Assembly (NCBI RefSeq): GCF_037042905.1
Contig: NC_087253.1
Span: 11,947,001-12,011,000, forward strand
Direction: 5' to 3'
DNA from: Lytechinus pictus
Lineage: Eukaryota > Echinodermata > Echinoidea > Temnopleuroida > Toxopneustidae
Length of the DNA stretch: 64,000 nt
Shown: positions 12,405 through 23,300 of the stretch, piece after piece
Numbering within the stretch: the stretch's first letter is position 1
Layout of the letters: each line of letters opens with the position of its first letter
The notes under the pieces: generated by a model
Seen by the model: the letters and a program-made list of their open reading frames with translations, nothing else
Database searches by the model: none
What the model was told of the DNA's origin: nothing
Position numbers and translations under genes: made by a program

Positions 12405-12769
12405 CTAATCTGTTATGTAGTGTCCAACGTAGAGCTTCTAAATTGATCCCAGGTATTAAGCACCTATCATACTCTGAACGTCTTCGCCTCCTGAAATTGC
12501 CATCGCTCAGTCACAGACGTAAAAGAGGTGACATGATCGATGCATACAAATATCTGCATGGTTACTATGATACAAGTTCTGAGCTTTTCTGTCTGAGAAA
12601 TGGTGGTAAAACACGTGGTCATTCCTTAAAGCTAGAGAAAAGATATTCGCGTCTTGTGCGTGAGTTTTTCTTTGCTAACCGAGTGATAGATGTGTGGAAC
12701 AGTCTCCCAGAAGATGTAGTAACTGCTTGTTCAGTGATTGCATTTAAGAATAGACTGGATAAGCATTGA
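12405..12769 (+). mobile_element. 3' coding tail of a non-LTR retrotransposon (LINE), 5'-truncated
   Basis: An open stretch encodes the conserved segment that follows the reverse transcriptase domain in CR1/L2-like LINEs. It has SVQRRASKLIPGIKHLSYSE near the start, then RRKRGDMIDAYKYL, then a FFFANRVIDVWNSLPEDVV block and an FKNRLDKH end before the stop. The upstream catalytic reverse transcriptase and endonuclease are absent, as expected for a 5'-truncated insertion. It is not a host gene. Assignment to a clade within the CR1/L2 group is tentative. Confidence 0.85.
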
Positions 12770-13055
12770 TAGATTAATTGTCTATGATTTTAAGTAATTT
12801 TCCATTCTCGTGTGTTTTCATGGAATTTTTTGCTGTCTACGATACCCCTGCCACCCCTCCCTGCCAACATAAGTAGCGCATCTACTTTTGTCTGAAGGAG
12901 AACAGCAATAGACATTCTACTTTGATCGATGAACAGGCTTAGTCCTACAACATCGTTGGAGTAAACTAAGAGCTTAGCGACCCGGCTCAGGATTTAGGGG
13001 CAGGAGGTTTACCTGTTCATCTTAAGGACTATAAACCAATGGCAGTGCCACCCCC

Positions 13056-13056
13056 T

Positions 13057-13104
<48 letters not shown>
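13056..13104. repeat. (CA)n microsatellite
   Basis: About 24 uninterrupted CA dinucleotides, directly beside the MITE starting at 13110. Confidence 0.95.
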
Positions 13105-13107
<3 letters not shown>

Positions 13108-13109
13108 AT

Positions 13110-13385
13110 CAGGGGCTCGTCTTACAAAGAGTTGCGATTGATACGATCAATCGCAACTATGGACGGCCAGCAACATCAGCATCTATTATGCATGCTTGTT
13201 CAAAATAATTTCTACATATGATTTGTGTTCATGCATTCCATGTTTTCTTGAAAATTCACTGTGCTTCTTTTTGTTTACCAAGGACATTGTGCAAATTTCC
13301 TGTAGAAAAAAATTATGACACTGATGGATTTCCATAGAGTTATGATTGATTGGATCAATCGTAACTCTTTGTAAGACGGGGCCCA
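13110..13385. mobile_element. MITE, GGGCCCCGTCTTACAAAGAG family
   Basis: Left end CAGGGGCTCGTCTTACAAAG, right end CTTTGTAAGACGGGGCCCAG. Each end is followed inward by an AGTTGCGATTGAT/GATCAATCGTAACT palindrome. The GGGCCC-type ends suggest a PIF/Harbinger relative, but a clear target duplication was not resolved. A second copy, at 57730-58290, is interrupted by a SINE. Confidence 0.65.
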
Positions 13386-13740
13386 GAAGTTATGAAGACT
13401 GAAAACAATGTATAATGAATAGTTAGATTTTCATATTATATTCCCATATACCGCAAAAAACCTTACAAAATGCTTAAAGGTAGGTTTGGTTGACGATAAG
13501 GTACCATTTCCTATATATCAACGAAATTTCCGAAAATATATCTAAAAATAATCAAGAGAATTTTCGAGATTCATCCACATTTTTAACATGTTTAAAGAGT
13601 TCTACTTAAACCATTCTATTTATAAGTATTGGAAAGATTTTTGGGGAAAAAGGCATTCATAAATGGACCTAGGTCCATGATTTAAGTGTCAAGCGTCCAT
13701 TAGGCCTACTGTATATTTGACGAGTTCGCATGATTCCTGG

Positions 13741-13911
13741 GTGGTGTTTCATAAAGCTGTTCGTAAAGTTACGCACAACTTTACGAACGACTGGAACATG
13801 TTCTTATACATGAGTCAGCTACATAGGGATATATCATATAGCACAAGAAAGGGTCACCAGTCGTGCGTAAAGTCATTCGTAACTTACGAGCAGCTTTATA
13901 AAACGGGCCCC
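13741..13911. mobile_element. MITE, GTTTCATAAAGCTGTTCGTAA family
   Basis: Arms GTTTCATAAAGCTGTTCGTA and TACGAGCAGCTTTATAAAAC, ending GGGCCCCTGG. Other copies are at 19095-19262 and 55695-55855, with partial ends near 47310, 62660, 63750-63870 and 63869-63998. Confidence 0.65.
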
Positions 13912-14039
13912 TGGTTCACAAAACTAGGGTACCTTAGCAATCACTTCGTAGACGCTTTCTATAACGCTGACAACGCCTTTGTCAAAAAACATTCATAACA
14001 AAGCAGCCTTTGTCGAAAATCGGTAAAACAAAATAGCAG

Positions 14040-14215
14040 TGTCGTCCTTGATTCTGGACAACGACATATTTGCAATATTTTGTCTGGTCCGAATCATAAA
14101 ACGATGTGCTTTCCCGGTCCACCATTTTTCGACAATAACCTCTAATCTGTCCATTGTGATTTGAAGGGCATTTTCAATATATTGTCAACGTTCCAAAAAG
14201 CGTCTGCGTTGTTCA
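14040..14215. repeat. Half copy related to the inverted repeat at 11120
   Basis: Shares TCTGGACAACGA(C/T)ATATTTGCAAT and TCCATTGTGAT with the 11120-11450 element. Only one side is preserved. Confidence 0.45.
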
Positions 14216-15129
14216 TGCTAAAATTCGAGTAATTGCTATTAATTTGATGAAGAAAAATCAATTCAACCTAAACCAAATAAGCAAATCTTTCACTACATAT
14301 TTTATTTCTGCAAAGATGAATTGTAGACCTAATCTTTCATTAATTTGTGTTTATTTATATACAGTTGTACAGAAATGTGTGATTTAGTATGAATACTGAT
14401 TAATTAACAAAAATAAAATATGATTTTTATATCTGATGAATTGTATATTATTCTGCTGCTGTTGTACAATATTGGCTTTCACTCAGAGTTAATCTATAAA
14501 CTTTAAATTGTTAGCTAATATAGATATTATAGAGTGTGTAACATCAGCATTTTAACTTGGGAAAACCTTTACATGACAAAGCATATAAGCAATATAATTT
14601 CGAGTTTTAGCTGTACGCATACAAGGATATGGATCTTTATTACAAGGGCTGGACTAGTTTCATTCCAATTTAACACTATAAAGTTCAATTTATCATTCAT
14701 ACAGATGTCTTTAATACAATCGTTGTGGAGTGATCGATATGGGAATTTTACATCATTATAGTGTATGTATGCCACAGTCACAAGGCGAAACCAACTTCAA
14801 AACGACCAAATTTTATTTATTATTTCCAATGACTACACATCGGTAGATTTGGAATCGTTTTCGTTGGTGTAACTATAGCCATAAACCTGTTTACTAAAGT
14901 TCTTTTCAAATAATATCATGATCGGATTATGTGGAGAGATGCGACCTTTTCAAAAATTACACAAAGCACCTGAATAAATAATGGATGGGTTTATATATAT
15001 GTCGTTTTAAAGTGAAACCGATTGCCCCAAAAGCCCATGTATTAGAAGTCTATTATTGTCCGATTTAGACGTTTCCGATCGAAATGGGGTTGTTATATTA
15101 TAGTGTTTAAATGACAATGGCTAAATATA
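14216..15129. other. Non-coding spacer
   Basis: AT-rich with no supported gene. The paired short frames at 14.53-14.78 kb are opposite-strand shadows in AT-rich DNA. Confidence 0.4.
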
Positions 15130-15850
15130 AAAAAGTTGGCTAAGTTTGATCAGCTTGGCGTTGTTGTGTGCGCCTGTAAGTAAAGCTACATGCGGAGGGT
15201 ACGAATTGATGCAGAGGTTCGAGGTTCGGGTCCCGGGCACGTCTTTCAGATGGTGACAGGTTGGTCTCAGACGTACCTGATAGATATAACTGTCTGTTAA
15301 AACCCATTTACACCAACACGCATCCAAACACTCCCATCACGCACACCTAACACACCCACCACGCACACACAGCTAACACACCCACCACGCGCAAACAGCT
15401 AACACACCCACCACGCACACACAGCTAACACACCCACCACACACACACAGCTAACACGCACTCACAGCTAACACTCCCACCACGCACACACAGCTAACAC
15501 GCCCACCACGCACACACAGCTAACACACCCACCACGCACACACAGCTAACACACCCACCACGCACACACAGCTAACACACCCACATTCGCACACACAGCT
15601 AACACACCCACCATGCACACACAGCTAACACACACACACAGCCAACACACCCTCTCACACACAGCTAACACACCCACCACGCACAAACATTATTTTTGTA
15701 TGTTGTTGTTATTACCAATTTGCAAGTACTTTTTATGATTGATTTTTATTGATTTTGTATTTATGTTTTTTTTTCTGATTTGTATGTTGGAAATATGGAT
15801 ATAGAAATTGAATAAATGAAATAAATTCAAATTCAAATTCAATTATTCTA
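15130..15850 (+). repeat. SINE-like head, 26-bp minisatellite and A-rich tail composite
   Basis: At 15218-15240 the sequence GAGGTTCGAGGTTCGGGTCC resembles a tRNA-type B box. From about 15330 to 15690 there is a tandem array of a 26-bp unit (CACGCACACACAGCTAACAC plus ACCCAC), roughly 13 copies with variants. After that come a T-rich stretch and a tail of AATAAATGAAATAAATTCAA repeats ending near 15842. Promoter-like head, VNTR and retroposon-like tail sit in one orientation, suggesting a composite retroposon. The tail or head alone could also be independent repeats. Confidence 0.5.
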
Positions 15851-16346
15851 TTATAAGTTCAACAACTTATTGAATATTCACGTCGAATGATTGAATTTTT
15901 GATGGTTTTACTGATCGTTGCGGTGGCAGAGTGACCCTTGAACGAATTTATGATAGTATATTTAATAAACTCATCGATAAATATAAAGATGAATAAAATA
16001 TAGGTGTTATATGATTTAGACGCAGATTCTAAAATAATGACTGAAAATGATTTTTAACAGTCAAAGTAGTAAAATATTGACATTGGCAACCAACTGAAAT
16101 CATGTTTATGAATATTCCACTTCAAGTTGTAACAGCTGTATAAAAATCAATATCGCTTGCTCCATCCACAGATAATATTTGATTATCCGTATGCACTTTG
16201 TATTACACTCACAGTCAGATCGGTGGAACCGAATCCGAACCGATCAATTCTATTACGCTATTACCAATGACATATCATCGATCGGTTTGAGTCGGTTTCG
16301 TAGGTGTGACTGTTACATTATTAGGTCTAGGTTGCGGTGATGACAT
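15851..16346. other. Non-coding spacer
   Basis: Nothing supported. Confidence 0.4.
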
Positions 16347-16476
16347 GGGGCCCGTAACACAAAACTTAGCAATGATCGTAGAACATTTTTCTACGATTGA
16401 TTCCATTGACTACGATGTACAATCAATCGTATAAATCAAGCCGATCAATCGCTAACCTTTGTGTTACGGGACCCTG
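16347..16476. mobile_element. MITE, GGGCCCGTAACACAAA family
   Basis: Ends TGGGGCCCGTAACACAAA and TTTGTGTTACGGGACCCTGG. The interior carries CAATGATCGT/AATCAATCG palindromic words. Copies recur at 19345-19480 and 62319-62650. Related GGGCTCCGTAACACAAAG ends occur at 19622-19784 and degenerate ones at 58855-59012. Confidence 0.7.
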
Positions 16477-16558
16477 GTGTATAGGTGATTGCTATTGATA
16501 GCTATTCTGAGATGCCAATAGAATGATATACCCCATTTTTTTCTCTCCTTTTCTGTCC

Positions 16559-16709
16559 AGGGGCCTGTTGCAGAAAGAGTTTCGTTTAAACGCAAGTAAA
16601 AAAATCAATCGCAAGTCAAAAATGCGCGCTGTTGATTGGTTGAAAATCAAGATGCGTGTGATTTTTAGAGTTGCAATTGATTGCAACTCTTTCTGCAACG
16701 GGCCCCTGC
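16559..16709. mobile_element. MITE, GGGCCTGTTGCAGAAAGAG family
   Basis: Ends GGGGCCTGTTGCAGAAAGAG and CTCTTTCTGCAACGGGCCCC, with inner GCAAGT/ATTGATTGCAACT arms. Length about 150 bp. Also PIF/Harbinger-like in its GGGCCC termini. A diverged single end is visible near 52262 (GGGGCCTGTTGCTGAAAGAG). Confidence 0.7.
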
Positions 16710-16739
16710 TCTCTTTTATGCCTCAATTTACCAGTAATC

Positions 16740-16925
16740 ACCCTTTTCCCCTGCTTCGCCTTCTTCTTCTTCCCCTTTCTCTTCTTCCTTTTCTCCTTAA
16801 GTTCTTTCTCTTCATCATCATAACCTCCCTCTACATTTCGTTTTCTCCTTCTTCTTCATCATCGTCTTCTCTCTCTCTCGCTTTCTCTCTCCCTCCCACT
16901 TCCTCTATAGTCCACTCATTCTCTA
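16740..16925. repeat. CT-rich low-complexity tract
   Basis: Runs of CTTCTTCTTC, CCTTTTCTCC and CTCTCTCTC. The open frame over it is a low-complexity artefact. Confidence 0.8.
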
Positions 16926-18099
16926 CAATTCATAACTTTAAGAAGTATGCTTGGTGTTTGATGTGGATGATAAAGGCGTTCTCATCACAATTATAGCTAG
17001 TTTCAGAGGCAGTTGTGGATGCTCTCCATTCAAAGTTTCCTCTTTAGAAGAAGGGTAATATTATCTTTGTTTTGTTTGTTTTATTTTCATTTCTGCGTTC
17101 ACAATACATTATCACAAATATTTACATTGTTTGTAATAAACAAAGTAATTCATAATGCATACAATATAAACATAATACATAATTTGAAGGAAAAAAATGG
17201 TGTGGGCATATACTTCACATTTTGATAATAAAAAAGGAACATTAACAAAATTTAATGAACGCAGGAGACCGCCATCGTGATTTTTCGTGACTATGATTGG
17301 TAATTACTGAACAATCTATGAGTAGTGAAATACATTAGCACACTAGGGGGCGGTTGAGTGTACTTCTTAAAGCATGTCACCTGAAAATAATCTATTGCGA
17401 GAGTACGCACATTTTTCCCAACTTGTTGTTTTAAAACATCTATATAAATAACATTTCAACAAGGGACGAAATAAGGTTCACTTTACTTTATTCGTATAGA
17501 ATAAACCATACACATTCATGCATTCCAACTTGGACAAATATAAATGTATAATATGCCAATATAGAATGTGCAGTTTGAAAAAGTGAATTAATATCAAGAT
17601 ATTTTCATTTTCTATTTAGGACAAACGGATAATTGATATTCTTTTTATGAAATGTGCATGTATTAATGACGTCATTATATTCCGGACATAAGAGGAACAA
17701 TCAATGTAACAGTATGCCTATCTTCACAATAGTTGCAGGCAAATTTCGGTTTATAACAATGTTATACATGTATATGATTCATTTATAACCTTTTAACGAC
17801 ATGACAAGATATCTAATTAAGCGACATCCGAAATGATATGTTTAAGGAAAATATCAGCCACTGGCACACGGCGTATATATGGGGGGAACACTGGACCCCA
17901 CCCCTCCTCAAAGTTATATTAACAAGAAAAAAAAAGGAGAAAATGAAACTGAAGGAGATAAAATATTGTACTTTTGATCACAAAACCGGAATTTCATTTT
18001 AAAAAGGTCAACAATCTATTTTCGTTAGCAAGTGACTTTAACGAAAAGTTTTCGCCATACTGTATGTTGTGCCCCTTCTATACACATTTCGCTCAATAC
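16926..18099. other. Non-coding spacer
   Basis: AT-rich, no gene supported. Confidence 0.4.
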
Positions 18100-18129
18100 A
18101 TCATTAGTGATTAGCAATTTTCGCAAAGG

Positions 18130-18640
18130 TTACAATGCTAGTTACATTTCGTTATCCCGAAAATTCAATATTCCGAAAGTTCGATTTCAGAATCAATTAA
18201 TCCCAAATTTTGCTAATCCGAATATTTGTTATTCGGAAATAAGGTGCAACATTCCGAATGCCAGTTAATTCGAAACCGAAATAAAGTAAGTTATTCTGAA
18301 GGATCGTTTAAAAAATATTTGTAATTACTCCAAGAGGCTCTACTGTGCAAAAATGAAATAACGTTTTCGTGCAAACAAGGGTCGTCACGAATAAGTTACG
18401 ATAATACACTGAAGTTAGTGCGAAGAATTTTGCAATAATTACGAACCCAATGGCTTTCTTTAAGAATTTCAATTCCATTTTCGGAATAACGGTACTGTGG
18501 AATACATTTTCGAACTAACGACAATCTTATATGCGACATTCGGAAAATCGAAACCTTCAGCATTTTTGTTTTGTTTTACTGTCTAATAGCTGTCCTTCGG
18601 ATTAATTTTGAAATATCGAAACTTCGGAATAGCTGTCTGT
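18130..18640. repeat. Cluster of TTCGGAAT/ATTCCGAA words
   Basis: Within 500 bases there are about ten near-palindromic words of the type ATTCCGAA, TTCGGAAT, ATTCGAAA and TTCGGATT, in both orientations (for example near 18170, 18215, 18231, 18251, 18269, 18482, 18540, 18596 and 18622). It may be the decayed interior of a palindromic element. No transposon ends were found. Confidence 0.45.
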
Positions 18641-19094
18641 GAATATCCTTAAATGTAATGATATTGTTTGTCTCGTGTAGGCCTATGTTTTTAAAGGCTT
18701 AGCTGTTGAGTGTAGATGTATCCTTATTATACCCGGGTAGTTTTTGTGATTTTCGAAGTCGATGTATCGAAAAGATTCTTAAAACCACACGACGACTCAA
18801 AGCTACAGCCAACAGTTTTATGGCCGTGTTTGTGTGGGAGTGTTTGAGGGTGTTTTGTATGGGCGTGTGGGTGTGTGTGTAGTATATAAGGCATGTGTGT
18901 ACCCGCGCACTGTGTGTGTTTATGATTTTCGATGAAATGAAGTGTTTTTATCTTTGAATCTTAAAGTCAGAATAAGCGTTATCCACATCTCGAGACTTTC
19001 CTCTGCATCTAAACATCTTGGATAAAGGTTTCTTGTGCTGTGTACTTTCTTCGACAAAAGTGTATCAAATTTAAGTAATTGGATCTAGTGGGTG

Positions 19095-19262
19095 CATCAT
19101 AAAGCTGTTCGTAAGTTAAGAGCGACTTTAAGAACGACTGGTGAACCTTTCTTACGCGCGTAACCATCGCCAATGAATATGCCATTTACCACAATAAAGG
19201 ATCACCAGTCGTTCTTAAAGTCACTCTTAACTTACGAACAGCTTTATGAAACGGCCCCCTGG
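19095..19262. mobile_element. MITE, GTTTCATAAAGCTGTTCGTAA family
   Basis: Arms GCATCATAAAGCTGTTCGTA and TACGAACAGCTTTATGAAAC, ending GGCCCCCTGGG. Interior GACTTTAAGAACGACTGGTG is mirrored by CACCAGTCGTTCTTAAAGTC. Confidence 0.7.
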
Positions 19263-19344
19263 GTAATATACGTTGAGCATGATGAAAGCAGGTCTATTGC
19301 CTCGAAATGAGCAGTTGGACTTTTATGTAATTGGTATAATACTT

Positions 19345-19480
19345 GGGGCCCGTAACACAAAATTTATCAATGATTGTAGAACATTTTTCTACGGTTGATT
19401 CCATTGACTACAATGCACAATCCATCGTGAAAATCAAGCTTATGATCAATCGCTAACCTTTGTGTTACGGGACCCTGGTG
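19345..19480. mobile_element. MITE, GGGCCCGTAACACAAA family
   Basis: Ends GGGGCCCGTAACACAAA and TTTGTGTTACGGGACCCTGG. Close to the copy at 16347. Confidence 0.7.
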
Positions 19481-19621
19481 GTCTAATTGCCACTTGGTCT
19501 AATTTAGTCTGCTGTACAGATGGTCGAATTTCCATTTCGTCTACTTACCTTCTCACACTTTCTCACTTGATCTGGTTCATGCACAGTTCCTCTCATCACA
19601 CACTGGTCACATGATTAGACC

Positions 19622-19784
19622 AGGGCTCCGTAACACAAAGGCTTGCAATCAATCACTTAATACCAATGACCAATCAAGATCGTCGTTGCACGCGCACTCT
19701 GTTTAAAATACCGACCGAGAACAAATCGGTGCGGTTCTTTCATACTTGAAATTCATCGCAAACCTTTGTGTTACGGAGCCCAGG
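19622..19784. mobile_element. MITE, GGGCTCCGTAACACAAAG family
   Basis: Ends AGGGCTCCGTAACACAAAGG and CCTTTGTGTTACGGAGCCCA. Distinct interior (GACCAATCAAGATCGTCGTT) from the GGGCCCGTAACACAAA copies but related termini. 58855-59012 is a degenerate relative. Confidence 0.65.
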
Positions 19785-20024
19785 TGAATATTAGATGTAA
19801 TATAGCCTAATTGCACCTAATACAAAATGGTGAATAGACCAAATAGTTAGTAGACGAACTGTTCGAACTAGGATCAAACCACTAGGCCTGAAACCAAAGG
19901 GACGTGAAGTAAAGTGTACCAAGTACCAATTTACCCATATACAGTTGCTCGTATAGATATTGCCTTCGATCATTAAGATAATTTAGGAAGTAAAACTGTG
20001 TTCATAGGTCTACATCCTGAATTC

Positions 20025-20304
20025 TTAGTCTTTCTTCGATTTTGTGTTTCTTCTTGCGCACAACCGGCAACAGCAGCTGCACACGACCCACCTCACGGTG
20101 AAGATCACTGTCAAGAACACCAACAATAAAAAGACTACAACGTCGATAGATTCTCGCTGGAGAAAGTTAAGTTCTAAAGCTCTGGATCGGAGATGGCCAC
20201 CGCCGAATTTCAAGACGTGTTCGACCCAGTAGACTACCGTCTCTTGAGGCGCGGCAAGTTGATCTTTCATGATTGCGGATGCACGTGCTGCGTTGGTCCG
20301 ATAT
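20025..20304 (-). CDS. UGT: UGT exon 5: C-terminal helix, transmembrane anchor and ER tail
   Basis: After a TTTTCAG acceptor it encodes YRTNAARASAIMKDQLAAPQ, then the conserved WVEHVLKFGGGHLRS block, a hydrophobic anchor (VVVFLLLVFLTVIFTV), a cysteine-rich juxtamembrane stretch and a basic tail ending KSKKD before the stop. Confidence 0.9.
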
Positions 20305-23300
20305 CTGAAAAGAAAATAAGATGAGGCTGAAAGTGATTATAGGAGTTTTCGAGTTAGGCGATTCAAACATCCTAGCTCACTCATGGTCTGCTCTTGCTGA
20401 TGTGTAAACTGCGCTGAATGGTTTCGGTTCTGGATTTAAAAAAATATATAATGGAGATGACCCAATCACAAAAATGCGTATATATGCAGCTTAAGATATA
20501 ATCGAAGATATGCAAACACAATCCCAACACCTAGACATTTTTGTTCCTGTGCCAACTACCCTCATTCCCAACCCTAGCGGCCAATATGCCGTCGACGTTT
20601 AGGCTTCGGCCCATTTATATTTCCTTTCTCATTTTTATCATAGCCTCTGAAAAGAACTTTTTAAACATATGCTGAATGCTGCATGTGGACTGCCAATTGA
20701 GATTGCCAAGTGTCTATTCACGCGCGAAGCGCGCCGTGAAAAAATCCATCCTCTACCAAAATCTACTTACTATTTATTGGGGCGAAGATGCGTTTGACCA
20801 TCCAAAAGGGAGCTGTCCCCTGCCCCCGGTCTTTTATGGCACCCTCAGCTGTTATTGCTAAATGCCACAGTCATTGAACTTGCGTCGGAAGAAACAAATA
20901 GGCTCTAATTAAAGGAATTCATAATTACTTAGGGTTGGTGAGGATATCGTTGACAGCCTCCCTGAATTCCTCTTCGGTTAAAGTATTCTTATCAACGGCC
21001 CGTCCGAATCCCTTGGTTTCTACTCTGGCTGCATTTCCCATCTGGTCAGCTGCCAGCGGCATGAGGAGGAGAGGGACGCCGTGGGTTGTGGCTTCATAAA
21101 CACCCGCCGCTCCGCCGTGGTAGATCATCATCCTCGCTTTAGGGTGCCCTGTTTTATAAGTTTAATTGTTCGGAGTTGTTATTTCCCCGGCTTGAGAAGT
21201 TATAGTACGCACAGTCTATAACAGTCAAAGCTATCTAAAGAAGATGTTGACGTAGGTCTATAAAAAGGTCTGTAACTCTTTAAGACAAAGCTAATGTGCC
21301 CTACCATGAGGTTTATTTTATTATTTTTCAAATTATCATTATTATTTATACACCACAGGCCCAACGCATATTTTTTTCTTGGGGGCGAGAGGGGTAAACA
21401 TCTTTTAAAAAAATGAAAGTGAAGAAGCGAAGCGAGTACCAACTTGTCATGGGAGCGTTTTGCATTTTCTAAACTGAAATTGAAAGATTTTGTGAACACT
21501 TTTAGTGAATCGTTTATTTTGGTGAATCTTTTGAAAATTTTCAGTAAAGATGATGTAATTTTTTTCACAATTTCGGGGGATCTACCCCCCCCCCCCCGCT
21601 GCGTAGGCCTACGGCCATGCCACAGTAGTGAAACAGTATAATCATTTAAATTAGGGAGAATGAGGATGACAAAATATATTGGAATCAGCTATGTCTTTTG
21701 TCCGATTCCATTCAATTACAAAGTAAAAAAAAAAAAAAAAGTATAATGAATAGTCAACTTTGTCAATCTAATAGCCGATTTTTCCCCCTTCAAGAAATAA
21801 TATCTATTTCCAATATATCTTTAATATAATCAATGATTTATGACGGTGTTAATTTAACACCAGCCTGGTATCTATATCGGTCCACACCAGAGAGGTGCTG
21901 AAGCAACTCCAGTTAAGAATCAAACTGATAATGGTTTAACACTAATTGATGTTGCTTAAAGGTCAAGTCCACCCCAGAAAAAAGTTGATTTAAATAAATA
22001 GAGAAAAATCAAACATGAATAACGCTGAAAACTTCATCAAAATCGGATGTAAAATAAGAAAGTTATGACATTTTAAAGTTCCGCTTATTTTTCACAAAAT
22101 AGTTATATGCTCAACTCAGTGAATGCAAATGAGAGAGTCGATGATGTCACTCACTCACTATTTTTTTTTTTTTTTTATTGTTTGAATTATACAATATTTC
22201 AATTTTTACAAATTTGACAATTAGGACCCCCTTGCTTGAACCACAAAATGTTAAAATAATGGAATTCCATGTGTTCAGGGAGGAATTAAACTTTGTTTCA
22301 CATGACAGTGACGAGAAAATCAAAATATTTCATATTTCATATAATAAAATACAAAAGAAATAGTGAGTGGGTGATGTCATCAGTTCCCTCATTTGCATAC
22401 TGAACAGGGTGTGCATATAACTGTTTTGTGAAATTAAGCGAAACTTTAAAATGTCATAACTTTCTTATTTTACATCCGATTTTGATGAAATTTTCAGTGT
22501 TATGCTTGTTTGATTTTTCTCTTTCTATTCAAATCAGTTTTTTGTTGGGGTGGACTTGTCCTTTAATGCCATATTGGTGTTAGCCTAACGCCAAACCGCT
22601 GGGTTTTTTTTTCAATACCTCTCTGTTGTGGACCGATACAGATTTCAAGCTGGTGTTAATTTAACACCGGCGTTTTTGCAGTGTACCTAGCAAATCATTC
22701 TGTGGTAGCCAATCAGATATGAGTGTATTATTTCCCACGTTGTCAGGTCTTCTTCCTTTATATCGCCACAGCACCCTCTGCGGTAGCTCGCTGAAAACCT
22801 TCGCGATCGATTCGGCCAACCCCTCGTTCTGGAGTGACGTCACAGCCGAACCCTGTAAGGAAGTCAAGTTGAAATTGAACTATTCAAATGGCAAAAAAAA
22901 TTATTTGATATCAATAACAATTTCTTTATATATTGGAGTAAAAAAAAAGAAGAAAACAAAACGATTTGATTTACTTACGTGTTATGGTTTGGGCCTATAC
23001 TGTCAACTGATCGGGTATGCCACGTCCACCGACAAAAGTTTCTTGGTAAATGAGGCAAATGTGTCGTTTTTACGGTGGAAATATATAAAGCTATGCTTTT
23101 GAAACGACTATAAATCAGGGGCTTGAGAGCTATGTGACTCCATTCCATTAGCATCATGTAGAGCATGCAGAAAACATCCCAAATCAAGAAAAATATCAAT
23201 TTTATTTGTTTATTTTATTTATTTATTTATTCATTGATTTACTTATATGTTTGTTTATTTATTTACCCAGGGTGGGCTCCTTAGAACAAGTGCTTTTGAA

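Noticed and set aside
16523-16996. 157-codon frame
   Set aside because: It starts inside a MITE and runs through a CT-rich low-complexity tract.
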